A DNA stretch of 64,000 nucleotides from Epiperipatus broadwayi (Eukaryota; Onychophora; Udeonychophora; Euonychophora; Peripatidae). The notes beneath the pieces were generated by a model that saw only the letters and a program-made list of their open reading frames with translations, did no database searches and was not told the DNA's origin. Positions 1-12,806 of the stretch are shown here, one piece after another. How positions within the stretch are numbered: position 1 is the first letter of the stretch; each line of letters opens with the position of its first letter. The stretch spans positions 2,236,001 through 2,300,000 of the forward strand of contig JAQFVV010012509.1 in the NCBI GenBank assembly GCA_028023455.1. The letters are read 5' to 3'. The translations under genes and the position numbers were made by a program.

Positions 1-380
1 AACTTATTAATTAACATATTTCTCCCTTTGTTATTCTATATTCTCTAAAGCCTTCAAAATTTCAGATTATTTTACTTTCTATTCTATTAGCATTACTTTT
101 GTCCATTCACAAACTTATTTTAAAATTATCATTATCCACTTTTGTTTTAAAATAAACCAAAAAAATATTTCTTGCATATTCACATAATTTGTACACATTC
201 ACTATTTCCATCCCCTCTAAACATATACTTTAAAAATAATCAAGTAATATTTTCAACATTTTCTTTACAAAACTTATTTATTTATGAATTCTTTTGCTCC
301 AAAGTCAGGTGTTTAAGCTTTAAAAATAAATTACTTTTATTTATCAAAAATATCTCACTCCAGATAACCTGTTTATATAA

Positions 381-767
381 ATAAAATAAAGAGCATGCTA
401 ATAAGTGTAAACAAGCCTTTTTTTTTTTTTTTTATGATAAATGCTACAAGAGAAGGCATTCAAATCATCTTTATTTTTAAATCATTTTTATTTTTAGTTG
501 GAGAGCTGAATTTAAAGACATGTAGATATTTAAAATTTCAGATCTTCTTAAGAGTTAATTATTAGATAAATGCTTAGCTTGAGTTGGTATTTTGAATCTG
601 GTGTCCTAGCTCCTCACCGAAGAGAACCATAGCTCGAAACTGGTTTGGAGATGGGAACAATCCTAGATAAAGATGATTTGAATGCCTTTTCTTGTAGCAT
701 TTATTATCATTAAAAAAAAAAAAAGCTTGTTTAAAGATATTAGCATGTTCTTTATTTTATATATTTG
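381..767. repeat. Inverted repeat, arms about 97 bp
   Basis: 381-477 and 667-767 are imperfect reverse complements (AAATGCTACAAGAGAAGGCA against its mirror, then CATTCAAATCATCTTTAT). The spacer holds a decayed LINE tail. Confidence 0.8.
600..690 (+). repeat. Diverged LINE-tail fragment inside a foldback
   Basis: Shows CTAGCTCCTCACCGAAGA, then CTCGAAACTGGTTTGGAGAT, recognisable as a decayed version of the family core. It sits in the loop of the 381-767 inverted repeat. Confidence 0.55.
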
Positions 768-3700
768 TAAATGCAAGCTATATAAGTCATGTGATATATG
801 ACTTGATTTTATATATTGTAATGGATTGAAAAATATATTATCAACAATCCTTTAAGAATAAGCTAAATATTTAGGTTATATACTCATCCATTCCTCTAAA
901 GATCTGACAGCCAAAAGAATGATTAGCATTTCACAATTTTGAGCTAGATAAAAGAACCTACTCACTGCTCTTAAAGTATACAATGTTTCATGATCACTCA
1001 GATGGTCATCACATTTCAGTCACTCTAAGCTACTACAACCCATTATAGTTTTCTGCAAACACTATTGCACTGCCCTGCTTACATCCAAGTCTTAGGGGGT
1101 ATTATTTATAAAATATTGCCTTGCTCATCTTTGGGAGTCTTAAAGGCAAATAATATACATATATATATAAAAACTATACCTTACTCTCTCTGGAGTCTTA
1201 GAGGTAAAATCATGGCAGGACTACTGTTAACTGCTTCATGATAAATAGTAACTAACATTACAATTTGGGTTGGAGCAGTGAATGAGATCAATCAGTCACA
1301 AGTGACATGAATACATCACATCCTCAAGACAATGACAAAAATTCCCCATCCAACATCAATACTTGCAACAAAACCAACCAAACTTCACCAATCAAATATC
1401 CAATCCAACCTTAAAAATTATGGATTTTCTACAACACAAATTTTCCAAATATAGATAAAATTACTATTCTACAATTTAACACCATCAATATAATTTTTAA
1501 ATTGAAATTAAGCTGTTTTATGACTGTTTTATTTCTCATCATAAAAAAAAATTAAACACACATCTCTCAAATATGTGGTGTATTTCAAGCCCTAATTAGC
1601 TTATTTCGAGCTCTAGTTGATGTGCCAAAAATGTAACGGACTGCATATCATATATGATCTCAAATGAAAATAAACATATGTAATGGACCGAATTATATTT
1701 GATGCCTGGAAATCATTGATTCAATGCCACACAATTAGGTTCACCAAAAATGTAACGAAGCGACGAATAGATAAACATATAGCTGACCGCATTGTGACAT
1801 CAAAATGCAATGGGATATAAATAAATGCTGAAAAATTATAATGGAAAATTCCCCATCCATCGTCAACACTTGCAGTAGAACCAACCATTTACCTAAATCC
1901 ATCCCATTACATTTACCGAAACAATAATCCAGCCATCCACGGAAAAACTGGAAAGATCCAATAACACTACAACCAAGAAGAATCTTTACTATCATTCAAC
2001 CCCCATTCATTTGGTAATATGCACCGATCCACCCAATTTCATGTCAATCCATTAGATTCCCTAGAATTCAAACTCAGTCGTAATCTAAGTACTTACTCTG
2101 TTCAGGTATAAATTATAAGAATGACTTGATGTTATGGCTTATATAGTACACTTATTGGATACATATTACATATATATTTAATATCAAGAGATATGTGAAT
2201 TCAATGATGTATTCTCAACAAATTATAGATAATCCTTGATGTAAAATCAATTAAAATCAACAAATTTATTTTATGTTAACATAGCATATGTAACTATATA
2301 AATATACATTTTAAAAAACACTTATAAATACGATTCTTACACTTCCACTTAATCTCATTAAAATAATAACACACACAAAAAAAATACATAAAATAATATC
2401 ATTAACTATAGGTCATTCTTAGTATACATAAGTCTCTACCTTTCATGCCATCATATTAAAAAAAAAAAAATTTATGATCTTTCATACCAATCTAAACAAA
2501 TGACATTGTTTATTTATTTATTTTTAAAAAAAAAAAAAAAAAGGTATCATCATATCAATATACAATTTATTATTTTATAAATATAATTGAACTAATGGGT
2601 TCGTATGTGAATATTATAAATCATGAGAACTGGAATTGCCATCAATTGATTTTATAAGTAATTGTTAGTATGTGTCTTGTTAATAAAGGATAATATAGGT
2701 TTTATTAATAATTAATTTTGTTACTAATGTTATGTTGTGAGTCAAAAATAAGTCTTACCTTCATTTATATTCATTTCATCATAGTCTAGTCCTTTTTTTT
2801 TTTTCTAACAGAACCATTTATATTTTTTTCTTTATTTCAAAAATACATTTTATATCATGAAATGAATACATCTAAATTCTTTGGTACTTCCAGCTCAAAA
2901 AATCCAATGTGGAAGTAATAAAAAATAAATAAATAAATACATAAATGAAGAAGAGAAAACCTTAAAATTATAGCATCAGTATGTCAACCATAATGAACAA
3001 ACAGTTACATATTACCATAAAATTATAAACGATTTAGTAAACCTCTTGATCAAACATGAGCATCTTCTTTAAATAAAAAAAAAATTCATGGTAGATTGAG
3101 AATTCTCAGCATCTTTTATTCGCTTCATTATCCAAGGTAGTGTCTTCCACGATCTATCCAATTCCCACAAGTTGACCAAGTAATTTGGATGATCTTTGAT
3201 TTGGCCACTTTCACCACTGATCTATACACCTTCACATAATATCTGGTTGCCATTTTATATATATGTGATGGTGAGAATTCATACCTATGGATCGTGTTCC
3301 TCGCCGTCTTCAAAATCCACCTGAGTTGCCTTGACCTTTCACAATAATGTTTTTTAGCACATCTGCATCATTTTTGTTATTATATATATATCATAAAATT
3401 CTTTTCTTATATCAGCAGTAGAAACGTTATAGCTATATACCAAAACGAAATACGATTAAAGTCAGTTTTTTTCTTTTGATGATAAACGTTCTTAAATTTA
3501 CAACTTCCAACAGTTCTAGACTTAAATGCTTGACTATGTAACTGAATATTTTATCATATTTTTTTTTATAGCAAATAGTTCAATATAATTATCAATAACA
3601 AAAAGGAAAAAAAAATCTTGGTTCCTGTTATGCTTTAATCAACAGGTTATAATTTGTTTATTTTTAAATTTTCATAGTTTATACGAAAGTTCAATTTCAA

Positions 3701-4460
3701 TGTATATATATATAGTGATATTCTTTCGTTTCAGTTTTTTTTTTTTTTTACACATATAGATCAAATTAACAACTTACAGTCTATGCATATTTACTGTTCA
3801 ATAATTCTTTCTTTCAAAATGCAGAAAACATTTTACCAAAATACAATTTTAAATTAACTGTCTTGCCGTCATTAGCGAATAAATAAAAGAAAATCTCACG
3901 TATAACCTTCTCGATACATATTTTTAACTTTCCAGCCATTAAAGAACAACAACAACAACAAAAAACATTGTTATTGTTGTTATGGTTACATTGTAATCAT
4001 CGGGTTTTCTCTCCCCCTTCTTATTATAATTCTAAGTTATAAAATCGGTTTTATTTTTTTTAAAGTTTTCTCAATTTGTTATTTTAAAATATTAATAAAA
4101 TTAAATTTAATAACAAATTTATGATTTTGTTTTAAGCATTTCCAGTTCATTAAACCACAATATAATTTTGATTCATACCGTTATATATCATCAATTCGAA
4201 CTGTTCAATAGATGTATTCATTTTATAAATCAACACATCCATGTATATATTTATGTTCAATGCATTTAATGATAAGGAGAGGTATGAGACTTATAGCGAT
4301 CCTTACAATATCTATATACCATTTGATAGTACAATTTAGTTTAAGATAGAATGATATTATAAGGCCATACATATCTGAGTCAGCTAGATAATAATTGTAA
4401 AGAGATATATTCAAGGGAACTCGTAACATGTAAATAATTGATCTAACTTTAAATTTGTTT
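768..4460. other. AT-rich sequence, no gene seen
   Basis: Apart from the direct repeat at 1337-1890 and poly-A or poly-T runs (2460, 2526, 2790, 3738), no coding, RNA or transposon signature is recognisable. It lies beyond the last recognised POR exon and is probably intron. Confidence 0.6.
1337..1890. repeat. Direct repeat pair
   Basis: AAAATTCCCCATCCAACATC and CAAAACCAACCA at 1337-1380 recur in diverged form at about 1848-1888. The sequence between contains two copies of CAAAAATGTAACG (about 1628 and 1745). The family is unknown to me. Confidence 0.55.
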
Positions 4461-4726
4461 TGCTTGAAAATTAAATTTATATTAGAAAAGTATATGTGTG
4501 CATGCATCTGTGTGCTTACTTGCATAGAATTACAGCTGAAATGGTGTGATAGCACCATTTTTTTTACTTTAAACTATTATTTTCTGCTGCAACTAAATTA
4601 ATAAAAAATAAAACATTGTGTGTGTGCATACTTAAATATAATGTATGCTAAATGTTATAAAATGAAGAAAAAAGAATACTTAATTTATTTAATTATAAAT
4701 TTATTTAAACGCACATTTATTACATA

Positions 4727-4842
4727 AATAATATTCATTAAGGCTGTAGCCTCAAGCACATGCGTATAAATAGCGATAGCAGGGACCTACTATCGCTATT
4801 TATAGGCATGTGCTTGAGGCTACAGCCTTAATGAATATTATT
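4727..4842. repeat. Near-perfect hairpin, arms about 52 bp
   Basis: Arms run from AATAATATTCATTAAGGCTG to CTATCGCTATTTATAGGCAT and its continuation, with a loop of about 11 nt (CAGGGACCTAC). A related AT-rich sequence (ACATTTATTACATAA and ACATTTATTATATAA) lies on both sides, at about 4712 and 4861. Confidence 0.9.
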
Positions 4843-5284
4843 AATTTATTTAAATAAAATTACATTTATTATATAAGTGTTGCAGACTTTTCAAATGCGG
4901 GAAAAAGTTGTTGCCTCCAAACTATTTATCTCACAGACAATAATAAAAAAAAAGATAATTTAAGCCTTCTAGGATACTGTGGGAAAAGTTGTAATTATGT
5001 AAAATTAATTATCTTCTGGATGATATTCCAAAAATAGTATTAAAGGATTTAAACCAAGCAGAAACATGAGAACTTGGAAAAGCCTCTATACCCAGCTACA
5101 TTCCAGCTGAAGGGTAAAATGAGGAACTTGTTGAAGACCGTCTCGGTCTAAATTATGATTTGAAATAGCCTTCAGATGAAACTGTTAGTGCAAGTAATAT
5201 GCGCTAAAGTGTAATTAAATTATATGCATACTTGTATGATTCTGCTAATAATATATTATATATTTATATTAATTGTTTAAACTA

Positions 5285-5360
5285 TTTTCCTCTAATAATT
5301 TCTTTATTTAGTTTAATACGTTTGTTTGTATTCTCATTTACACAGAAGACTGAAATAACT
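5285..5360. repeat. Dispersed repeat, possible LTR remnant
   Basis: Shares a TTTATTTAGTTTAATA.GTT block and a TGTATTCTCATTTA.AC block with 8178-8250. A second pair, 4461-4555 and 8251-8335, shares ATTAAATTTATATTAGAAAA and GCTTACTTGCAT. The order of the two blocks differs between sites, so the region is rearranged. Confidence 0.5.
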
Positions 5361-5379
5361 TTAAGGCCGAACACAGTAC

Positions 5380-6425
5380 TTTAATTAATTGGCACAGCCA
5401 TAAACCAGTAGAGTCACAGAGCAATAATTTTAAACTAGCAGATAGGGGAAAACTTGTTAAAACTAAAGCTAATTTTAGAGAATAAGATAATCACCCAATA
5501 GCATGATAACAACACAGTTTAGAATCAGGGAATTTGATAGCTCTTCTGAGTGATCTATCTATAACAGAAAATAGATAAATACTTTATTGTAAATGATACA
5601 AAAGATGATTTTAAAAAAATTGCCATATTACTTCACTTTGGTGGCTCAAAACTAATACAAATAGCAAAGTACCTTTGTGAACCTGCAGATACCAAAAGTT
5701 TATAGTATGTAGAGTCGTTTAAGTGCTTGACTAATCATTTTAGCCCTGAATTCATTAAACATATAGCTCATCTTCATCTACGAGATAGATGCAAAGGAGG
5801 AAAAATGTAGGGATTACAATACTGCTTTAAGAGACTTGGCAAACAATTCTGCTTATGAAGAGTATTTGGAAGAAGTTTTATTAGAACAATTTTTGTGGGG
5901 TATGATGGATGAGTGACAGCAGCCACTAGTTAAATCTGACCTGTTTTATGTGGAAGTTATCAAAAGAGGGACTGCTCATGAATTAGTTTCAAGTCAGGTA
6001 AAAAAGTTTCACCAATCCAGTATGGAAGATCCAAGCAAGTAACATTTCTAAAAGAAAATAAGTTCAAATGTCCACCAAAGGTTAAATTAGAATGTTATCA
6101 TTGTGGAAAACCAAAGCATAAGGCTTGTGATTGCATTATAAAAATGTGAAGTGTAAAAAGTGTGGGTAAGAAGATCACTTATCTCAAGACTGCCATAATA
6201 AAAACAATGTTTCAAAAAAAAAAATTCCAAGAATAAAGTTAGACAAACTTAGTGAAATTATAAAATAAATAAAGCGAACACTAATAATTTTCAGAAAATA
6301 ATGTTGAAAGTAGATAATGAAGCCAGGATATTCTTAATATCCCAGAGAGATTGGCCTAGAATAAGCAAATAAATGAAAGAATTCCCAAAATTAGCTTGAA
6401 CAAAAATTAAAAGTAATTTAACAGT
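5380..6425 (+). pseudogene. Second Ty3/gypsy gag-protease relic
   Basis: Translated fragments match the element at 12-15 kb but on the other strand. About 5600-5690 gives a capsid piece containing LIQIAKYLCEPADT. 5750-5800 gives FIKHIAHLHLRDRCKGG. 6093-6134 gives a complete CCHC zinc knuckle, C-YH-C-GKPK-H-KACD-C. 6149-6192 is a second knuckle broken by a stop. 6318-6365 gives EARIFLISQRDW, matching the protease GVFLISLRDW. Stops and shifts occur throughout. Patches at 5285-5360 and 8178-8250 share sequence and may be remnants of its LTRs. Confidence 0.65.
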
Positions 6426-6429
6426 CTAC

Positions 6430-9090
6430 CCATGATCCTATTCTAATAATTTAAGTGAGAACTGGTTATTAACCTGTGCTTCGAGTAGGTATATTTATGA
6501 GCATCGGACATGTCCGACCTCAAGCGCCAATCTTACCAATCAATAAGAATTATACTTCTCGAAAACAAAACAAAAAATTCCAGTGGACCTTATTGGGTGC
6601 CTTATCCAGACTAGCTCAGTCTCAAGGTTTGGGAGACAATGTCATTTATACAATCCACTCTAATAATCTTTTTTTTTTTCTTTTAGAGACATATGGCTAT
6701 GAATATCAGTAAGCTTTTATAAATAATAACTCAGAAATTATAAGAATCTCGTAATTCAAATAAATACACAAGTTATAACTTAAAATTCTAATATTTATTA
6801 ATACACGTATATATTAGTATCTCAATCATATGACTCAGTCATTTCGATACATATATATAATATCAGTATACACATTCACGAAAGAGTGCAACTATATGTC
6901 AGAGTTGTATTTATTAAATGATTTAATCTATATGCTATAATTCCTTTCTTTAAGTTGGGACAAAGTGCATATTTCTTAATTTATTATTAAATTATTATAT
7001 GTTCATTCAATATATAGAGAGAAAGTCATAGTTACCTCCTTTGAGGGCGACACATTTCTGTGTTTAAGGTGGATGATCTGTAAGCTTACAGTATTACAAT
7101 GGCGATTGTCTTAGCGTGAGTTGTCAGTCTGAAAGATGATGAAAGATTCCATAACATTTATACATATCATAATCCATCCTAGAAGTGTTAGGTAAGTGAT
7201 TCTAAAATTGAGGGCATGAAAGTACTTATTGTTTGGAGCTCTGCGATCACTTCACTTGCTTGAAATAAACGGCTAAAATCTCTATAGGCAGGTCACAAAA
7301 CAGCTGTATACTGGGCCGGTTTAACAAATCCACACGATTCTTTTACCCCAGCATTTCAATGGAATCCATTCTTATTAATTTTTATTAATTAATTAATAAA
7401 ATCACTTTATTAAAATTTACTTTCCACGCTTCTTTCTCTATAACGGTCACTTTCTGAATCACTCTAAAATCAAAAAAAATAATATAGTTCTTTTCTCTTA
7501 TCTCTCTTTCACCTCACTTTTTTTTGTCTATCCATATTCCAATGACCATTATCTCAGGAATACTTTTAGCATGATCAGGTTTCCATTGTCCCAAAATACT
7601 AAAATGGCCAGTTCTTGGAATTCTGATGAGAAGTGTCATTAACAGAAATCGCCTGTGGCACAACTTGCAACACCCTTTTATTACTCTCTCCAGCCTTATA
7701 TTTAAATTTGTTTTCGTTAAGAAACATGCGCTACTAATGATATTATTTCAATAACTATAACTTACAGTAATAAACAACAAAAATATATAAAACAAAAAAA
7801 TTTTAAATACAGCTCTGTGCATAACCGCTCCTCTACATCTTCACATACAAATCTATTTGTTAGGAATTAATTTTATGCAACATCACAATAACACATGTAA
7901 TAAATATATATGTATATGTTCACATCTTTAAATGGTTAACATATTTCACTCACACTTTTTTGTAACAGGGTTCGAATGTATATCTATAAATTTTCTCACA
8001 TCTATTAATTCAATCCATAATAACAACCGCAATAAACACTCTTTTGTAATCATTAGTGCCTTTTACTTCTTTTAGTAACTGTATTCGAACCCAGCTACTT
8101 TTACAGTAATATAACTAATTTGAGCAGTGATCAAATTTGTTACAGTTACAATATTAAAGAGTCCTTTAAACTTTTTCCCTCTAGAGGTCTCTTTATTTAG
8201 TTTAATATGTTTGTTTGTATTCTCATTTAAACCCATGTCTGAAATAATTTGAAAAAATTAAATTTATATTAGAAAATTACATGTGTGCATGCTTACTTGC
8301 ATTGAATTACAGCACATCACACCATTTTTTTAAAAAACTAATGTTTAAATAAATCAAAATAGCCCAAAATAAAGTGATCACAAAAGGCATTATTTATATT
8401 CAGAGCAAAGAAATAAAATCTTAAAAGAATTTAATAACATTTTAAAATTGTTAACTATTAATTGATATGAGTTAACTGATTAAAAATTTATTAATGAATT
8501 TTGTTTGTTTATCGTTTATTAGAAATTACAGAAGCAAATTTTCAAAATATCACGTGATCTTAACAATCAGGTGATCTTTCTAAATTTAGAAAAAAAAAAT
8601 TAAATAGATTGTATGATGATACTTAATTCTTCTTTCTTAAAATCCAGAAACTCCATCTACCAGATTTTATTACCATCGTAAATGCCAATATAAAAGTTAG
8701 ATATCTGGCTAAATTTCATATAGATTTTTCAATTATCACTGAAACCCCAATAAGTTAATCACAATTCTCAGTACATTGAAACCCCCCAGAAAATAGAAGC
8801 AAGTCTCAAAAATAAGATTGCAAACTATCAAATACACATCTAGAAAATATAATGTTTAATTTCACATCAGTTACAAATTATAAGTAATTGTATTGTTTTC
8901 ATATTTTCAAAAGATTTTGCCTTATTGTCTAGAAAACCTGTCATTAAATTTAAGTATAATTCTTTTGCTGGGGTACAATCCAATCCATGAATGTATTTTC
9001 CATCTCTACCAAAAAAATTCAATCACTGATGATAACAAAAAATTAGTGAGGTAACAGATTTTACTTTACATAAAAATAAAATATTCATTT
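6430..9090. other. No gene recognised
   Basis: 6476-6712 is an open 78-codon stretch with no family resemblance. 7030-7370 is slightly richer in G+C and may belong to the preceding retroelement. 8171-8335 holds the dispersed repeat partners of 5285 and 4461. The remainder is plain AT-rich sequence. Confidence 0.55.
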
Positions 9091-9099
9091 CTTTGATTT

Positions 9100-9260
9100 T
9101 TGTTGTGATGATGGCCACAAGCCAGAAACAGGTCTGGGGATATTGGATGAATAGGCACTAGATGGGGATTTTATGCACAAGACTTCTGGCATCCATTGAT
9201 TACTCTGGTTGGCACTGAGTAGCACTACTGTATGGAGAGTTTTGCCTGTTTTAATAAGTT
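9100..9260 (+). repeat. LINE-tail SINE copy
   Basis: Contains TGATGATGGCCACAAGCCAG, GGTCTGGGGATATTGGATGA and GGAGAGTTTTGCCTGTTTTA. No target duplication is obvious. It continues into a TTATG..AGCATAAGAAAT.ATGATCATGAG segment also seen, inverted, at 40190. Confidence 0.8.
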
Positions 9261-9949
9261 ATGTGCTAGCATAAGAAATAATGATCATGAGATAAAATAA
9301 TATGTAATATATTATATCAAAACTATTTAATGATATTGGTAATGATTATTCTATTGAATTTTAAATATAAATTCTGCAGCAGCCACATTTAAATAATGAT
9401 TTAAAAAGAGTATGGAATATAATAATCAATCTAAACTTTATATCTTGAAAAGGTCTCAATAAGAGATGAAAGCCAGATGGATAATTAAATAATTGTAAAT
9501 ATAATTACTTGTTTATTTCAATTTTATTTAGATTATTAAGTATATATCTATAAACACATTGTGGACAAATCATTTTTTTATATTGAATATTTGATCATTA
9601 TATATATATATGAGTATAGAAATACTGCTAAAGTAAGGAGTTTGCTGATAGTTTAAAAGACTCTTTGATTCTTCTTTGAGATCGTAAAGTAATAAAGCAG
9701 GACAAATTCCTTGTTGAAGATGTTATTACTATATGATTATTCATACAGTATATAAACATGGATGGACCACTCACCAATACACATTAGCTAGCGCAGTGAG
9801 ATTGGCTTTTTATCTCTGAGTTTAATTTGACCATGGTTTTCTTCTCAATTGTGTGATAGCTCTTAAAAGAAATATCTCAGATGAGTTTTGTTGAAGGCAA
9901 AATGAACATATGTGTGAATTAACTTTTTTTGGAAAATATTTACAATCAT

Positions 9950-11625
9950 GGCAGACAAAATTAAATTATGGCCTTTATTCCCAGAATACCTTGAAGTTGC
10001 CAGTCAAGGCAATAGTTGGTAGCCAAAGACAAGGAGTGCTGAAAATCCCTTGATCATGGACCTAGACTACTATTTGATGATGATCCTTGCAAATCACTTT
10101 CAAGTGAAAAAAAAATTGCCAGAATTAAAAGAAAAACTGTCTAATATTAAATGTGACATTGTTGGACTTTGTGAAAATAGAAGAAAAGATGAAGAGATCC
10201 TTGACTTAAAAAGTGCACCTGTACTATACTATAAAGACACAAATATTGGAAGCACAAGTAAAGTAGGATTTATGGTTATGTACCAACAAGTAGATGATTT
10301 TTATATGGATGTACAAAAGCCTTTTTATCAGACTAAACAATTTAAAATAGTCACGGGAGACTTTAATGCTAGAATTGGTAAACAATTGAAAGATGAATCT
10401 AGTTATGGTGATAGTAATTTAGTAAAAAATGCTAAACAGAAATAGACAGGGCAGTATTTAAATAAAGGTACAGCAGAATTGGATTATATTTTGACTAACT
10501 GAAAATATATATTACAAGACTGTAACGTTGTTAATAAATTCATCACAGGAAATGATCATCAATTAGTGAGATGTAAAATATAAATTAATGCAACTAGAGA
10601 CCAAAATTATTCAGAAAAACAGTATTTACAGTTAACATTCCAATGACTTTAATTTAAAACGTGCAAATTGTTTTAAAATATTAACAGATTTTGAAGATAG
10701 TTCAGATTTAAATGAACTCAATAGATAACCGATATATTATTAAAAACTGCAACAAAGATAGCTGGTATAAAAAGGCATGACTAGTAAAACTTCGAAGACA
10801 ATTTATGAAGAAAAGAAGGAATATGAAATTATATAAAAATAATGCATTAAGAAGGATTGAATATCTAGAATTTTGTTCAATGGATTTTCTCAAAAAAAAA
10901 ATAAAGATTGATAATGATGTCTTAGCAGTCAAAAACTTTATTAATATTGATGAAAACATAATGAATGATATTATTCATAGAATTAAATGTGAGAAGTGCT
11001 TTTGATAAGAATAATGTTAAAAGAAAATGTACTTATGTGTTTGAAAAGGAAAGTTTTTAATAGATACATTTTACCAATTACTTGTGAATCTGAGAGTTGG
11101 ACCCTTAACAGAAGAGCAATACAGAGACTTCAGATCATTGAACAAAGTATGAAGAGATATATATATTAGGAGTAACAAGAAGGGATCTAAAATGAAATAC
11201 ATGGGAATGGGAACAAACGAATGTTATTAACATTAATAAAAAAATTAAGAGACTGAAGTGGAGATGAGTTAGACATATTGCTAGAAGAGATGATAGTAGA
11301 TAGATAGTTGAAATCTTAAACTAGATTCCAAGATATTGTAAAAAATCTAGAAAGAGATCACCTGTGAAATGGATGGATAAAATAATGAAGTATGCTGGCA
11401 TGATGTGGAGAAGAGATAGCTGCTGGAGGGTTGCATTAGATCCTAAGATCCAGATGGAGTGCTCTCGATCTAAGGCTCCTCACTGATGAAAGCCATAAGT
11501 TGAAACTAGTCTGGGGATTTGGATGAGTAGATTCTAGATAGGGATTTTATACACAAACCTTCCTGCATCCGTTGATTACTCTGGCTTGCACTGAGTAGCA
11601 CTACCGAATGGAATTTTTTGTAAAT
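9950..11625 (+). mobile_element. APE-type LINE relic with hammerhead-like 3' tail
   Basis: A non-LTR retrotransposon remnant. An endonuclease segment (10050-10445 onward) contains the apurinic endonuclease motif IVTGDFNARIG and, after a stop, AELDYIL and GNDHQLVRCKI, the usual closing motifs. Reverse transcriptase is missing. 11030-11440 encodes the C-terminal tail typical of invertebrate endonuclease-reverse transcriptases: CESESWTLNRRAIQRLQ, then KKSRKRSPVKWMDK. The 3' untranslated tail (11455-11625) is the same sequence that recurs as SINE-like copies elsewhere in the window. Multiple stops show it is dead. Confidence 0.75.
10050..10445 (+). pseudogene. LINE apurinic-type endonuclease fragment
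   Basis: A 131-codon open stretch. KKKLPELKEKLSNIKCDIVG and LCENRRKDEE represent the N-terminal endonuclease strand and the active-site region (usually ...ET...). VGFMVMYQQVDDFYMDVQKP matches the middle. ITGDFNARIG-like IVTGDFNARIGKQ is the most conserved motif. Between QQVDDF and FKIVTGDFN about 60-70 residues of a full endonuclease are missing, so the domain is internally deleted. It has no promoter or intron context and lies in the putative downstream POR intron. Confidence 0.7.
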
Positions 11626-11967
11626 GGAGAGAGATTGGTCTGGGTCATTTTTGACAAGATGATACAAGCTTTAGACAAGTCTGAAAAATACAAGGTATAA
11701 CATTTTAAGTAATGGGTACTTCTTTTTATTGTAATTTTAACAATGTTCAATAAAAAAATAATACGCTTCTTTGTATTTTACATATAGAGTTTTAAACTGT
11801 ATGAAATGTTATTTACATTATCAGCTTCTCGTTTTTCCTTCTTTTGCTGCAAACTATGGGTTAACATCTATATCAGTTTCACTAATGTTAATATCATTTT
11901 GTAGATACCTTTTTGCTGCTTCTGTTATTAAAACATTAAATGATATTTATTATTCCTGTTAGGACTC

Positions 11968-12638
11968 TGCTGTATCCAGTGGTAACCAAGTTATTGCACA
12001 GCTGGATTGCAAATTTAATAGGAAAAAATAACACTAATATAATCCCAGGTAGCAGAGCAATTTATTAATTGATACTCCTATAATTATAAACAGTTATTCC
12101 AAATGTTCCAGCATTCAAGGCAATTGATTTATGTCGGTTTTATGATCAGTTACTGCTGTCTTGAGAATTAGTTAAGAGTCCAGAAAAATAGTTCTCAGAA
12201 TGGCCAGTTGGCAAGGCTGACAATAATTGTCACTGGAAGAAACATGTCCGTTCTTCATGGGCTACAAGTAGCTAATAATGTTCTCTTCCCACTTTTGGTG
12301 AAGATCCAGGTTCACATTTTTGTTTTACTAATCTCATTGGTTGGAATCCATCTGCACCACGTGGTAGTAATAATGTTATTACATTCCAACCTGCATTTTT
12401 GTTTAATCAAATTAATCATACGAGTTTTTATCTTTATAATTAATTTTGCTTCTTTTTTCAGACGATTCTTGTCAGGAATTTAATACATGTTTTCCAATGG
12501 CATTTAATTAAATAAATGCTGTGTTCACTGTGTTTATACATGCACATACTCATTTCATTTTAACATTTTCCGTCTTTTCCAGTTTAAAAAAAAATACGCG
12601 TTTGATCAGATTTTTCTTATACACATGTATTTAGCGCA
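11968..12638 (-). repeat. 3' LTR of the Ty3/gypsy element
   Basis: A 671-bp partner of 14399-15109. It begins TGCTGTATCC and ends GCGCA at 12638, directly next to the polypurine tract. Relative to the other LTR it has a shortened segment around 12080-12115 (the TTATTTTCAACATTCG portion is missing) and many substitutions. A 91-codon open stretch inside it (12208-12483) is not a gene. Confidence 0.85.
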
Positions 12639-12652
12639 CCTCCCCCCATTTC
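12639..12652 (-). other. Polypurine tract
   Basis: On the minus strand this reads AAATGGGGGGAGG, immediately before the TG that starts the 3' LTR. This is the position and composition expected for the plus-strand primer of an LTR retrotransposon. Confidence 0.8.
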
Positions 12653-12806
12653 AGAGATAGGAGGGTTTTCGTTTTCTGCTCCCTGAATTAAGAGCGTAGT
12701 CGCCAAAGTGGGCAGGGTGTTGGATTCTAATGCTGCAAAATTATTAGCATTAGGAGGTTTTACTGAGATATTCCCAGTCAGTAGTTTTTCCATTTCTGTT
12801 TTCGAT

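Noticed and set aside
6504-6517. Perfect 14-bp palindrome TCGGACATGTCCGA resembling a p53-family half-site
   Set aside because: One half-site only, no promoter or conserved context, inside decayed repeat-like sequence; too short to support a regulatory call.
12208-12483. 91-codon open stretch on the plus strand
   Set aside because: Lies wholly inside the 3' LTR and on the strand opposite to the element; hydrophobic composition is incidental.
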